NCBI RefSeq assembly: GCF_902859695.1
Contig: NZ_CADIJL010000002.1
Location: 124,001-188,000, forward strand
Direction: 5' to 3'
DNA length: 64,000 bases
DNA from: Achromobacter ruhlandii
GTDB taxonomy: Bacteria > Pseudomonadota > Gammaproteobacteria > Burkholderiales > Burkholderiaceae_B
Below, piece after piece: positions 29,410 to 38,150 of the stretch. Made by a program: the position numbers and the translations under genes. Each line of letters starts with the position of its first letter. Position 1 is the first letter of the stretch. The notes under the pieces are model-generated. The model did no database searches, had not been told where the DNA came from, and worked only from the letters and a program-made list of their open reading frames with translations.

Positions 29410-30514
29410 TTACACGCCTTGCTTGAGGCTGGCCTGGATGAAGGGATCCAGGTCGCCGTCCAGCACTTTCTGCGTGTTGGAGATTTCGACGTTGGTGCGC
29501 AGGTCCTTGATGCGGCTCTGGTCCAGCACGTACGAGCGGATCTGGTGGCCCCAACCCACGTCGGTCTTGGAGTCTTCCAGCTTCTGCTGCTCGGCCATGC
29601 GGTTGCGCATTTCCAGTTCGTACAGCTTGGACTTGAGCATCTGCATCGCTTCGGCGCGGTTGCGGTGCTGCGAGCGGTCGTTCTGGCACTGCACCACGAT
29701 CCCGGTCGGGATGTGCGTCAGGCGCACGGCCGAGTCGGTCTTGTTGATGTGCTGGCCGCCCGCGCCCGAGGCGCGGTAGGTGTCGACGCGCAGGTCGGCC
29801 GGGTTCACTTCGACTTCGAAGGAATCGTCGACCTCGGGGTAGACGAACACGCTGGCGAACGAGGTGTGGCGGCCGCCCGACGAGTCGAAGGGGCTCTTGC
29901 GCACCAGGCGGTGCACGCCGGTTTCCGTGCGCAGGTAGCCGAAGGCGTACTCGCCCTCGAGCTTGATGGTGGCCGACTTGATGCCGGCCACTTCGCCCTC
30001 GGATTCTTCCAGCACTTCGGCCTTGAAGCCCTTGCGCTCCGCATACTTGAGGTACTGGCGCAGCAGCATCGAGGCCCAGTCCTGCGCTTCCGTGCCGCCC
30101 GCGCCCGCCTGGATGTCCAGGAAGCAGTTCAGGGGATCGGCCGGGTTCGAGAACATGCGGCGGAATTCCAGGCTTTCCAGCTTTTCCTGGAAGCCATTGG
30201 CGTCCTGCTCGATGGATTCGAGGGTGGCGTCGTCGTTGTCGGCGGCGGCCAGTTCGAACAGTTCGTTGGCGTCGGCCAGGCCCGTGCCGAGCGCGGCGAG
30301 GGTCTCGACCACGTCCTCGAGGGATTTCTTTTCACGGCCCAGGTCCTGGGCGTGCTTGGGGTCGTTCCAGACCTCCGGGTCTTCGAGCTCGGCGTTTACG
30401 ACCTGCAGGCGTTCGGTTTTGGCATCGTAGTCAAAGATACCTCCGTAGAGCCTGTTCGCGCTCCGCGTAGTCGGCGAGGCGGGCTGCGAGCTGGTTCTGA
30501 CGTTCGGCTTCCAT
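29410..30514 (-). CDS. prfB: Peptide chain release factor 2 (programmed +1 frameshift)
   Basis: RF2 recognises UGA and UAA stop codons. The first 27 codons (from the ATG at 30514, [20 protein letters not shown]) end in an in-frame UGA at 30433-30431. Translation must shift +1 to read the remaining 340 codons, giving about 367 residues, the normal RF2 size. Stop-recognition motif SPF ([15 protein letters not shown]) and the peptidyl-hydrolysis motif GGQ ([15 protein letters not shown]) are present. This is the classical RF2 autoregulatory design, not damage. Confidence 0.96.
30431..30445 (-). promoter_or_regulatory. RF2 programmed frameshift site
   Basis: On the minus strand the sequence reads CGGAGGTATCTTTGAC. 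It contains an internal Shine-Dalgarno-like GGAGG, the slippery CTT codon and the UGA stop followed by C, in the same spacing as E. coli prfB. Low RF2 leaves the ribosome paused at UGA and favours the +1 slip. Confidence 0.95.
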
Positions 30515-30812
30515 GATGATTCCTGATGACTTTTGTGCGAAACCGGGCATTTTACCGTGTAAGACGCCGGCCCGTGGGGCCGGCCGGGCCACCGGGGGGA
30601 CGGATGACGACAAAAACCGTGCCGGCAAGGGGCCGCCCGATTCCGCCGGTTCGTTCTAGGGGTTTGCGCGCAGAGCGCATATTTGTTCAGTTTTTTGTCA
30701 ACTATGGGGTTCTAGGCTTGGTCTGCCGGCCCATATGTCCCCGTCGCGGGAACGCGGGACCGGCAAGGCGCCGGCAAACAGCCGGCCTTTCCCGTGAGAG
30801 GAGGAGACGTTG
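30515..30812. other. Intergenic region between prfB and the MFS gene
   Basis: About 300 bp with a G+C-rich hairpin-forming stretch (GGCCGGCC-type complementarity near 30568-30590) and an AT-rich patch at 30678-30712 that probably contains the MFS-gene promoter. No clear -35/-10 pair could be assigned and no RNA gene was recognised. Confidence 0.3.
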
Positions 30813-32123
30813 ATGGAACACACTATGGCCCCCGGGGTCTCGCCGGCGATCCCGGCGGCTGAGGAGGACCGGATCTACCGCAAAGTGGGGTGGCGGCTGG
30901 TGCCGCTGTTGGTCGTCTGCTATGTCGTGGCCTACCTGGACCGCGTCAACGTGGGCTTCGCCAAGCTGCAGATGCTGCAGGAACTCCAGTTCAGCGAGAC
31001 GGTGTACGGGTTGGGCGCGGGGATATTCTTCATCGGCTATTTCCTGTTCGAGATCCCCAGCAACATCATTCTCCACAAAGTCGGCGCGCGGGTCTGGATC
31101 GCGCGCATCATGATCACCTGGGGCATCATCTCGGCCTGCATGATGTTCGTGACCAGCGTGCACATGTTCTATTTCCTGCGCTTCCTGCTGGGCGCGGCCG
31201 AGGCGGGTTTCTTCCCGGGCATCATCCTCTATCTGACCTACTGGTATCCGGCCGCCCGGCGCGGGCGCATCACCACTTTCTTCATGACCGCGGTGCCCAT
31301 GTCCGGGCTGATCGGCGGCCCGATCTCCGGCTGGATCATGAATACGTTCCACGGCGACCATGGCCTGTCGGGCTGGCAATGGCTGTTCCTGCTGGAAGGC
31401 ATTCCTTCGGTGATCATCGGCGTGCTGGTGCTGGTCTACCTGGATGACCGCATCAACAAGGCCAAGTGGCTGACCGCGAGCGAGAAGGCGGTGCTGATCC
31501 GCAACATCGCGGCCGAGGAGCAGCACAAGGAAGACCCGCCGATCCGCGCCGCGCTGGCGCGCCCGCGCGTTTGGGCCATGGCGCTGATCTACTTCTCCTT
31601 CGTGATGGGCCTGTACGGGGTGGGGTTCTGGATGCCGACGCTGATCAAGAGCACCGGCGTGCAGAGCCCGCTGGCGATCGGGCTGTTGACGGCCGTGCCG
31701 AACCTGTTCGCGGTGATCGGCATGATCCTGATCGCACGCAACTCCGACCGCAACCGCGAGCGCCGCTGGCACGTGGCGATCCCGGCGCTGTTCGGGGCGC
31801 TGGGGCTGCTGTTCTCGGCGGTCTGGAGCGGCAACACGGTGCTGGCCATCCTGGCGCTGACGGTGGCCAACATCGGCATCTGCACGGTGCTGCCGCTGTT
31901 CTGGAGCCTGCCCACCGCGCTGCTGGGCGGCACCGCCGCCGCGGCCGGGATCGCGCTGATCAACTCGGTGGGCAACCTGGCGGGCTTCGTCAGCCCCTAC
32001 CTGGTGGGCTGGCTCAAGGACATGACCGGCACCACCAACACCGGCCTGTACATGCTGTCGGCGTGCCTGGTGGTCGGCGCGCTGGTGGCGCTGGCGCAGC
32101 CGGCCAGGCTGGTCAACAAGTAG
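30813..32123 (+). CDS. MFS transporter, anion:cation symporter (ACS) type
   Basis: 436 residues, about 12 membrane segments in two halves. Family marks: RLVPLLVVCYVVAYLDRVNVGFAKLQM at the first segment, GAAEAGFFPGIILYLTYWYP, and GWQWLFLLEGIPSVIIGVLVLVYLDD before the central loop. Such carriers take up organic acids (phthalate, tartrate, glucarate, hydroxyphenylacetate). The ATG at 30813 is chosen because GAGGAG lies 6-11 nt upstream; a TTG directly precedes it. No catabolic genes adjoin, so the substrate is unknown. Confidence 0.85.
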   Translation: MEHTMAPGVSPAIPAAEEDRIYRKVGWRLVPLLVVCYVVAYLDRVNVGFAKLQMLQELQFSETVYGLGAGIFFIGYFLFEIPSNIILHKVGARVWIARIMITWGIISACMMFVTSVHMFYFLRFLLGAAEAGFFPGIILYLTYWYPAARRGRITTFFMTAVPMSGLIGGPISGWIMNTFHGDHGLSGWQWLFLLEGIPSVIIGVLVLVYLDDRINKAKWLTASEKAVLIRNIAAEEQHKEDPPIRAALARPRVWAMALIYFSFVMGLYGVGFWMPTLIKSTGVQSPLAIGLLTAVPNLFAVIGMILIARNSDRNRERRWHVAIPALFGALGLLFSAVWSGNTVLAILALTVANIGICTVLPLFWSLPTALLGGTAAAAGIALINSVGNLAGFVSPYLVGWLKDMTGTTNTGLYMLSACLVVGALVALAQPARLVNK

Positions 32124-32164
32124 CGTAGCCGCGCGCGGGGCCCCGCTTGATGGGGCCGCGAGCG

Positions 32165-32203
32165 AAACGGGCGCATCCGCAAGGATGCGCCCGTTTTCTT
32201 TTA
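32165..32203 (+). terminator. Rho-independent terminator after the MFS gene
   Basis: A 14-bp perfect stem (32165-32178 with 32183-32196, core ACGGGCGCATCC) and loop GCAA, followed by a T-rich tail. One of the strongest terminators in the window; it insulates the autotransporter gene from the transporter. Confidence 0.92.
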
Positions 32204-32286
32204 CGGCGCCGAGCGTCATTTGGTCTGGCTTCGAGGCGACAGCGAAACTTTCCGCCCGTTTTGTGCCGAAAATGCTGAGGCGTATT

Positions 32287-32313
32287 GCGTTAATGAATCA
32301 TTCTCATTAACGC
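32287..32313 (+). promoter_or_regulatory. Perfect palindrome, Fur-like, upstream of autotransporter
   Basis: Arms GCGTTAATGA and TCATTAACGC are exact 10-bp inverted repeats around ATCATTC. The AATGAATCATTCTCATT core resembles Fur operators built of NAT-type repeats. It lies 73 bp before the autotransporter start. Iron control of the adhesin is an inference; another dimeric regulator could use the same site. Confidence 0.5.
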
Positions 32314-32385
32314 ATTTTCCTCCAGCAATTTTGCGGCTCGGCCGCGGTCATTCTGACCGCAGCGGCCGCGGAGTTCAAAACGATC

Positions 32386-35300
32386 ATGACCCCTGCTTCC
32401 TCGCGCGCCGCTTTCCGCCCACCGACCCGGTCCACCCGCAGTCACACCGGCTCCAGGCGTTTCATTCCCCGCAAAACCACCACTGCCCTCTACGTCGCCC
32501 TGGCGCTCTCGGGACAGGCGGCGGGCGTGCATGCGGCGGAAGTGCCAGGGGAAACGCCCGCGAACCCTGCCGCCACGCAGAACATCCTGCTGACCAAGCA
32601 CAACACGCCGTTCTTGGCGGCGCAGCCCCCCGGGCTGAATGGCAGCAACGGCAGTGCAAAGGGGCAGCCCTATGCGTCCGCGACCGATGGCGAAACGGCG
32701 TATGCATTCACCACGCAAGACGGTTCGCTGCGCGACAACAACGTGGTGCGGGTAAACAGCGCCCTGGTCGGTGGCGCGGCGGGGACCGCGGCCGTCAAGG
32801 TTGGCGAAAATGGCGCCCGCGGCGCGGATGCCATTCATGGCAGCAATCTTCGGATTGTCATCGGCGGTGGTTCAGTCAAGGGGGGCGCAGGCGCCCATGG
32901 CATGAATGGCCGCGGCGCTGTCGAAGGCGGAGATCCGCCGGTGAAGGGCGGCAATGGCGGCGATGGCGGTGCGGCCATCGTGGGCAGCGACCTGGACATT
33001 GTGTTTACCGATGCCACGCCCGCAGGATCAATCAGCGCTGGAACGCCCGGTTTTGGGCGGCAGGGCATTGGCACGGCAGGAGGCGAGGCCCAGGAAAGCG
33101 GGGTCCATGGCCGCTATGGAGAGGCTCTCCACTTCACCGGCGGCAACAACCTGCTCATGCTTGAGCGAGGATCCACCATCAACGGCAGCGTGGTGCTGGA
33201 TGCGCCTGTCGGCTCATCCAGCAGTTCGCTGCATATCTTGAACAATGCGGCAGAGTGGATTGATTTGAATGGAACGTACCAAACAGGTTTCGCCGACATC
33301 AAGCAAGGGCCACAGCGCAGTAAGCTGGCGGCCACCTTGTTTCCCGCCGACGATTCGGCTGCCGTGATAAATCGCATGCGCATGCCGCAACTCGCCATTG
33401 GCGAGGGCGCTACGCTGATGGTGTCGGGAAAGGGCTTGACCCGGATCGGCGACCTGGTCTTCAAGGATGGCAGCACCTTCTCCGTCATTGCCCGCAGCAC
33501 GCTCAAAGGCGACGGCACGAAATCCAGCAATCCGGAAAATTTGCGGCTCATCCTCAATAACAGCAAGGCCACCATCAGTAGAACCGGCACGACGTTCAAC
33601 CTGGCCGGTATCACCGATGGCAGCGCGACCGATCAGTTGCTGTTTGTCACCCAGAATCAAGTCGAATCGGAAGTCTTCGTCGAGGGCGATTTCGCCAAGA
33701 CCGCCGTCGGCGGCATTGTCGTCACCGACACCTCGCCGGTCGATTACCTGACGTTCGCATCCGGCATTGCAATGGGCGGGGAGCGGACCCAAGAGGAGGT
33801 CGATAAGCAGGATACATTCGGCGGGATGCTCCCGCCCCTGCCGGTGATACCGGCCCACCCCATCGGCTACCAGGCCACCTACAAGCTCAGCTGGCTCGAA
33901 GACCCCGCCAAGGCACACGGTACCTTCACGATTGCCGAAGGCGGCGACTTTACCCTGGGCGCGGCGCTGAGCGACATCAAGGACCTTCCGGCGTCCAACA
34001 AATGGGATGGCAAGAGCCTGACCAAAGCCGGCCCGGGCGTGTTGCAGTTGACGGCGGCGAACCTTTACACCGGCGCCACCACGATCCACGGGGGCGTGTT
34101 GAAGACCGGGATCGCGGACGCGTTTGCAAACAGCAGCGAGCTGACGATTGGCCCAAGTGCCACGTTGGACCTTGGCGGATTCTCCCAGGCCGGGAGCGAA
34201 GACAGGGTCATCACCAACAACGGCAGCATCCTGTTCAACAGCCTGAATGCCGGCAAGGCGGGCACAAATTCGGCGAGCCTGACCGGTAACCTGCTCAATG
34301 CCGGCACGCTCGATCTCGACAACGGCGACGATACCGTTGGCAAGACGTTGCGGATCATTGGCAATTGGACTGGCAGTGCCGACAGCCTGATCAAATTGGC
34401 CGCCGCCCTTGGCAACGGCGACGCCAGTGTCACCGACAAAGTCGAAATCACGGGCGCCGCCACCGGCTCCACCAAAGTCCAGGTGCGCAATATCAACGGC
34501 GCAGGGACGACCGGCACCACAAACGGCATCACCCTGATCACCGCTGGCGAAGATAGCGCAAGCGGCGCCTTCACCTTGACCGCCGGACCCCTCACCGCCA
34601 ACGGCCTGGTCTATTCGCTCCTGAACAAAGCCGATTCGGCCAATCAGAAAGTCTGGTATCTGAGCAGCGCCAAGGATGAGGATGGCGGTGTGCCGCCGGC
34701 CGCCCCGCCTGTTCCCGGGTCGCAGGAAGTCCCGCCTGCAGCCCCGCAGCCGGACATTGACAATGTCACCCTTCCCACGATCGCGGCAGGCACCACGCTG
34801 CCGTTCGATTTCTCCAGGGAGCTGACCGCCGAAGAGAAGGCGAAGTACGCCGTCAATGCGGAGGGAGACATGATCTTCGGCGAGGGCGTGACCCTCGACA
34901 TGACGATGCCCCGCATCACCGAGGCAGAGAAAAGCGGCGTCGGGATCGCAAGCGTCACCGGGGCCATCAAGGGCGATTTGCCCAACGTCATCCTCAACGG
35001 CGCGGCGCAACCCGATTATTTGACGGCCAACGTGTCCAGATCTCCGGACGGCAAGACCCTGCAAGCCGGCTACAAACTCAGTTGGAACGAAACGGCCGAT
35101 AAGGCGCACGGCACCTTCACTGTTGGTGGCGGCAGCTTCGAGCTTGGCGCGGCGCTGGCCGACACGGGGGCGAACACCAACGGCGCCACGCCGTGGGACG
35201 GCAAGACGCTGACCAAGAACGGCCCGGGCACGCTGGTGCTGGCAGCCAGCAACCGCTACACCGGCGACACCATCATCAACCAGGGCGAACTCAAAGCGGG

Positions 35301-38061
35301 AGCCGAAAATGCTTTCGCCACCAGCGCCAATCTGACGATTGCCGCGGATGCCAAGCTCAACATGGGCGGCTTTGCCCAATCCGTGGGCGGCAACACTCAC
35401 GGCGCCATCACCAATCGCGGCATCATCGCGTTCAATGACAGAGGCGAGGGCAGGAAAGGTGCCAGCCCGATGAGCCTGGCCGGCAACGTCAGCAATGCAG
35501 GCACGCTCGAACTCGACACCGGCGACGGCACCGTTGGCAAGACCTTCCAGGTCCAGGGCGATTGGGTCGGCGGCGCCGGCAGCTTGATTTCCCTGACCGC
35601 CATGCTGGCCGGCGACGACAGCATCACCGACAAAGTCGACATCACTGGCGCGGCCACCGGCACCACCCGAGTCAAGGTCCGCAATGTCGGCGGCGCGGGG
35701 GGCGAAACCACCGACGGTATCACCCTCATCACCACCGGCAGCAGCCTGGCCAATGCCTTCGTGCTGGACAGCCCGGTCACCGCGGGCGGCTTCGTCTACA
35801 AGCTCCGGCAAGGCAGGAAGGACGCAACGGGCAAGATCAACGAGGGCATTTGGGTGCTGAGCAGCTTGGCGGACACGTTCATTTCGACGATTCCGTCAAC
35901 AAAGCCGCTCACCCTCACGACAGGGGAGGCGCTTGGCGCCGACAACCTGAAGGACTACATCAATGAAGATGGAAACCTGAATATCGCCGCTGGCGACCCC
36001 ATCAAGCTGACCGACGCCCATCCGCCTGCAAGCAGCGAAGCGCTGGACACGCCCCAGGTGATCCTGACCCTGCCAGCCACGGGGCCGGCCGGCAACGACA
36101 CCAACGGCATTTATCTCAACGGCACGCCCAGCGTCACTGTCTTCGATACGAGCGCGACCGAGATCGATTACCTGACGCCTCGTCTCCAGGTCGCGACGGG
36201 CGACGCCAAGAAGCTGGAACTCAGCTACAAGCTCCGTTGGAATGAGGACGACAAGAACAAATCGAGCGGCAACTTCACCATCGCCGAAAACGGCGCGTTC
36301 AAACTGGCGACGGCGCTGGCCGATGTGGCGGGGGTTGACGCGACCACCAACGATTTCAAGTGGGACGGCAAGACCCTGACCAAGAAGGGCGCGGGCACGC
36401 TGGAGCTGGCGGCCGCCAGCACCTACACCGGCGCCACCACCGTCGAGGCGGGCACGCTCAAGACCGCGGTCGCCAACGCAATTGCCAAGACCAGCAATGT
36501 GACCATCCGGCCGGGCGCCAGGCTCAATCTGGGGGCGACGAACCAGAACTTCGCCGGGATCGAGAACCAGGGGACCCTGGTATTCAACGACGTTCAAGCC
36601 AACGGGAAGCCGGTATCCACGCCGGTCACCCTCAAACTCGGCACCGATGGCGTGCGGGGCAAGTTCCTCAACAGCGGCACGCTCAACCTCAAGAACTGCG
36701 ACACGTGCGCCCTCCAGACCTTTACCATCGATGGCGATTGGGAAGGCAGGGATGGCAGCGCGGTGACGCTGGGCGCGGTGCTGGGCGACGACAGCAGTCC
36801 CGCCGACCAGCTCATCATTCAAGGCGTGGCCAGCGGCAAGACCCTGGTGACTGTCGAAAATGAAGGCGGCGCGGGTGGTCAAACCGTGGACGGCATCACC
36901 CTTATCACCGTCGCCGGGGGCGCGAGCGGCACCGATACCTTCGTGCTTGCCAACGACGTCACCGCCGGGGGGTATGTCTATTCGCTCAACAGCAAGGAAA
37001 ACAGCAAGAATAAAGCCAACGGCATCTGGTATCTGACCAGCGCCAAGCAAGCGTCACCGGGCTCTGACGACATCCGCGATCACAACGTCAGCCCCTTGTT
37101 CGGCGCCTATGCCAGCAACCTGCTGGCGGCGAACACGCTGTTCAACACCAGCTTGAGCGATCGCGAAAGCGGCGAATCCGTGGACCCGGTCACCGGCGCG
37201 CGCGGCCGGGTGTGGGCCCGGGTTGCTGGGGGAACCACGCACGGCATGATGTTCGACGGTGAAAACCGCTTCAGTGCCGACCGCAGCCTGCTGCAATTGG
37301 GGGGCTCGATCATCGCGGGCAGTATCAACGGCCGGGATGCATGGCGTTTCGGCATCATGGCGGGCCATGGCCAGCAACGCAGCAAGACCCGCAACGCCGC
37401 CACCGGCAACGCCCGTGGCCAGGTGGACGGCTATAGCGCCGGCGTGTATGGCACCTGGTACCAGGACGGCCAAAGCCATCGCGGCGCCTACGTCGATGGT
37501 TGGCTGCTTTACAACGACTTCAACAACAGCGCTCAAGGCAGCGGTCTCAAGGAGAAGTACAAGGCCGAGGGTGTGACCGCCTCGATCGAGGCCGGCTATG
37601 CCATCGACATGGCGTCGTTCGGCAATGGCGGCGGCCGCGAACACCGCTTGAGCGTGCGGCCCCAGGCGCAGATCATGTACGGCGGCGTCAAGGCCAGGAC
37701 TTTCGTGCAGCAGGACGCCGGCCCGACCGTGGTCAAGGGTGAAGGCGATGGCAACATCCAGACGCGCCTCGGGGCTCGCCTGGCCATGGTCAGCAAATCG
37801 GCCGCCGCTGGCGCCAGCCTTGCCGGCCAGGTCGAAACCGCGCTCGAATTGAACTGGTTGCACAACACCAACAAGTATGGGGTCGCGATGGGGGCCAATC
37901 GCAACTGGATTCTGGGCGCGGAAAACGTCGGCGAAGCCAGGATCGGCGTTTCGGGCAACCTGAGCGACAACCTCGCGCTGTCAGCCAACGTCACCCATCA
38001 ACAGGGCGACCACGGCTACCGCGACACCCAGGGCGGCCTGAGCCTGAAGTACCGGTTCTGA
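32386..38061 (+). CDS. Giant pertactin-type autotransporter with three internal repeats
   Basis: 1891 residues, type Va secretion. Long basic N-region then a hydrophobic core and a likely cleavage site (TTALYVALALSGQAAGVHA / AEVP, about residue 51). The passenger has a Gly-rich segment (about 140-230) and then three repeats of about 390 residues, each with YKLSW/YKLRW, GxFTI, WDGKxLTK-GxGxL and a passenger-associated transport motif (near residues 545, 942 and 1331). Repeats end at WYLSSAK, WVLSSL or WYLTSAK. The C-terminal barrel (about 1605-1891) starts GRVWARVAGGTTHGMMFDGEN and ends SLKYRF, as in pertactin. No protease triad or RGD was found, so an adhesin role is likely but unproven. The unit stands alone behind a terminator and a palindromic operator. 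Confidence 0.88.
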   Translation: MTPASSRAAFRPPTRSTRSHTGSRRFIPRKTTTALYVALALSGQAAGVHAAEVPGETPANPAATQNILLTKHNTPFLAAQPPGLNGSNGSAKGQPYASATDGETAYAFTTQDGSLRDNNVVRVNSALVGGAAGTAAVKVGENGARGADAIHGSNLRIVIGGGSVKGGAGAHGMNGRGAVEGGDPPVKGGNGGDGGAAIVGSDLDIVFTDATPAGSISAGTPGFGRQGIGTAGGEAQESGVHGRYGEALHFTGGNNLLMLERGSTINGSVVLDAPVGSSSSSLHILNNAAEWIDLNGTYQTGFADIKQGPQRSKLAATLFPADDSAAVINRMRMPQLAIGEGATLMVSGKGLTRIGDLVFKDGSTFSVIARSTLKGDGTKSSNPENLRLILNNSKATISRTGTTFNLAGITDGSATDQLLFVTQNQVESEVFVEGDFAKTAVGGIVVTDTSPVDYLTFASGIAMGGERTQEEVDKQDTFGGMLPPLPVIPAHPIGYQATYKLSWLEDPAKAHGTFTIAEGGDFTLGAALSDIKDLPASNKWDGKSLTKAGPGVLQLTAANLYTGATTIHGGVLKTGIADAFANSSELTIGPSATLDLGGFSQAGSEDRVITNNGSILFNSLNAGKAGTNSASLTGNLLNAGTLDLDNGDDTVGKTLRIIGNWTGSADSLIKLAAALGNGDASVTDKVEITGAATGSTKVQVRNINGAGTTGTTNGITLITAGEDSASGAFTLTAGPLTANGLVYSLLNKADSANQKVWYLSSAKDEDGGVPPAAPPVPGSQEVPPAAPQPDIDNVTLPTIAAGTTLPFDFSRELTAEEKAKYAVNAEGDMIFGEGVTLDMTMPRITEAEKSGVGIASVTGAIKGDLPNVILNGAAQPDYLTANVSRSPDGKTLQAGYKLSWNETADKAHGTFTVGGGSFELGAALADTGANTNGATPWDGKTLTKNGPGTLVLAASNRYTGDTIINQGELKAGAENAFATSANLTIAADAKLNMGGFAQSVGGNTHGAITNRGIIAFNDRGEGRKGASPMSLAGNVSNAGTLELDTGDGTVGKTFQVQGDWVGGAGSLISLTAMLAGDDSITDKVDITGAATGTTRVKVRNVGGAGGETTDGITLITTGSSLANAFVLDSPVTAGGFVYKLRQGRKDATGKINEGIWVLSSLADTFISTIPSTKPLTLTTGEALGADNLKDYINEDGNLNIAAGDPIKLTDAHPPASSEALDTPQVILTLPATGPAGNDTNGIYLNGTPSVTVFDTSATEIDYLTPRLQVATGDAKKLELSYKLRWNEDDKNKSSGNFTIAENGAFKLATALADVAGVDATTNDFKWDGKTLTKKGAGTLELAAASTYTGATTVEAGTLKTAVANAIAKTSNVTIRPGARLNLGATNQNFAGIENQGTLVFNDVQANGKPVSTPVTLKLGTDGVRGKFLNSGTLNLKNCDTCALQTFTIDGDWEGRDGSAVTLGAVLGDDSSPADQLIIQGVASGKTLVTVENEGGAGGQTVDGITLITVAGGASGTDTFVLANDVTAGGYVYSLNSKENSKNKANGIWYLTSAKQASPGSDDIRDHNVSPLFGAYASNLLAANTLFNTSLSDRESGESVDPVTGARGRVWARVAGGTTHGMMFDGENRFSADRSLLQLGGSIIAGSINGRDAWRFGIMAGHGQQRSKTRNAATGNARGQVDGYSAGVYGTWYQDGQSHRGAYVDGWLLYNDFNNSAQGSGLKEKYKAEGVTASIEAGYAIDMASFGNGGGREHRLSVRPQAQIMYGGVKARTFVQQDAGPTVVKGEGDGNIQTRLGARLAMVSKSAAAGASLAGQVETALELNWLHNTNKYGVAMGANRNWILGAENVGEARIGVSGNLSDNLALSANVTHQQGDHGYRDTQGGLSLKYRF
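33880..37050 (+). repeat. Three tandem ~1.17-kb coding repeats in the autotransporter passenger
   Basis: Equivalent points (codons for YKLSW/YKLRW) fall at about 33880, 35071 and 36226, giving periods near 1190 and 1155 bp. Copies are diverged at DNA level but keep the same motif order, so the duplications are old. Copy 3 carries two cysteines (NCDTCALQ) absent from the others. Confidence 0.8.
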
Positions 38062-38069
38062 GCCGGGAA

Positions 38070-38094
38070 GGATGCGCCCAGCCTGGGCGCATCC
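38070..38094. terminator. Hairpin between convergent autotransporter and recJ
   Basis: An 11-bp perfect stem GGATGCGCCCA / TGGGCGCATCC with a 3-nt loop lies directly after the autotransporter stop. No long T run follows, so it may work as a weak bidirectional terminator. Confidence 0.5.
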
Positions 38095-38150
38095 TCATGG
38101 CTGCGAGGGGATACAGCCATTCCGCGCGGCGGGCGCCGGGCGGGGCAACC

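Noticed and set aside
33214-35811. An 865-codon antisense frame inside the autotransporter
   Set aside because: It is the complement of a real, motif-bearing autotransporter; no domain is recognisable in it.
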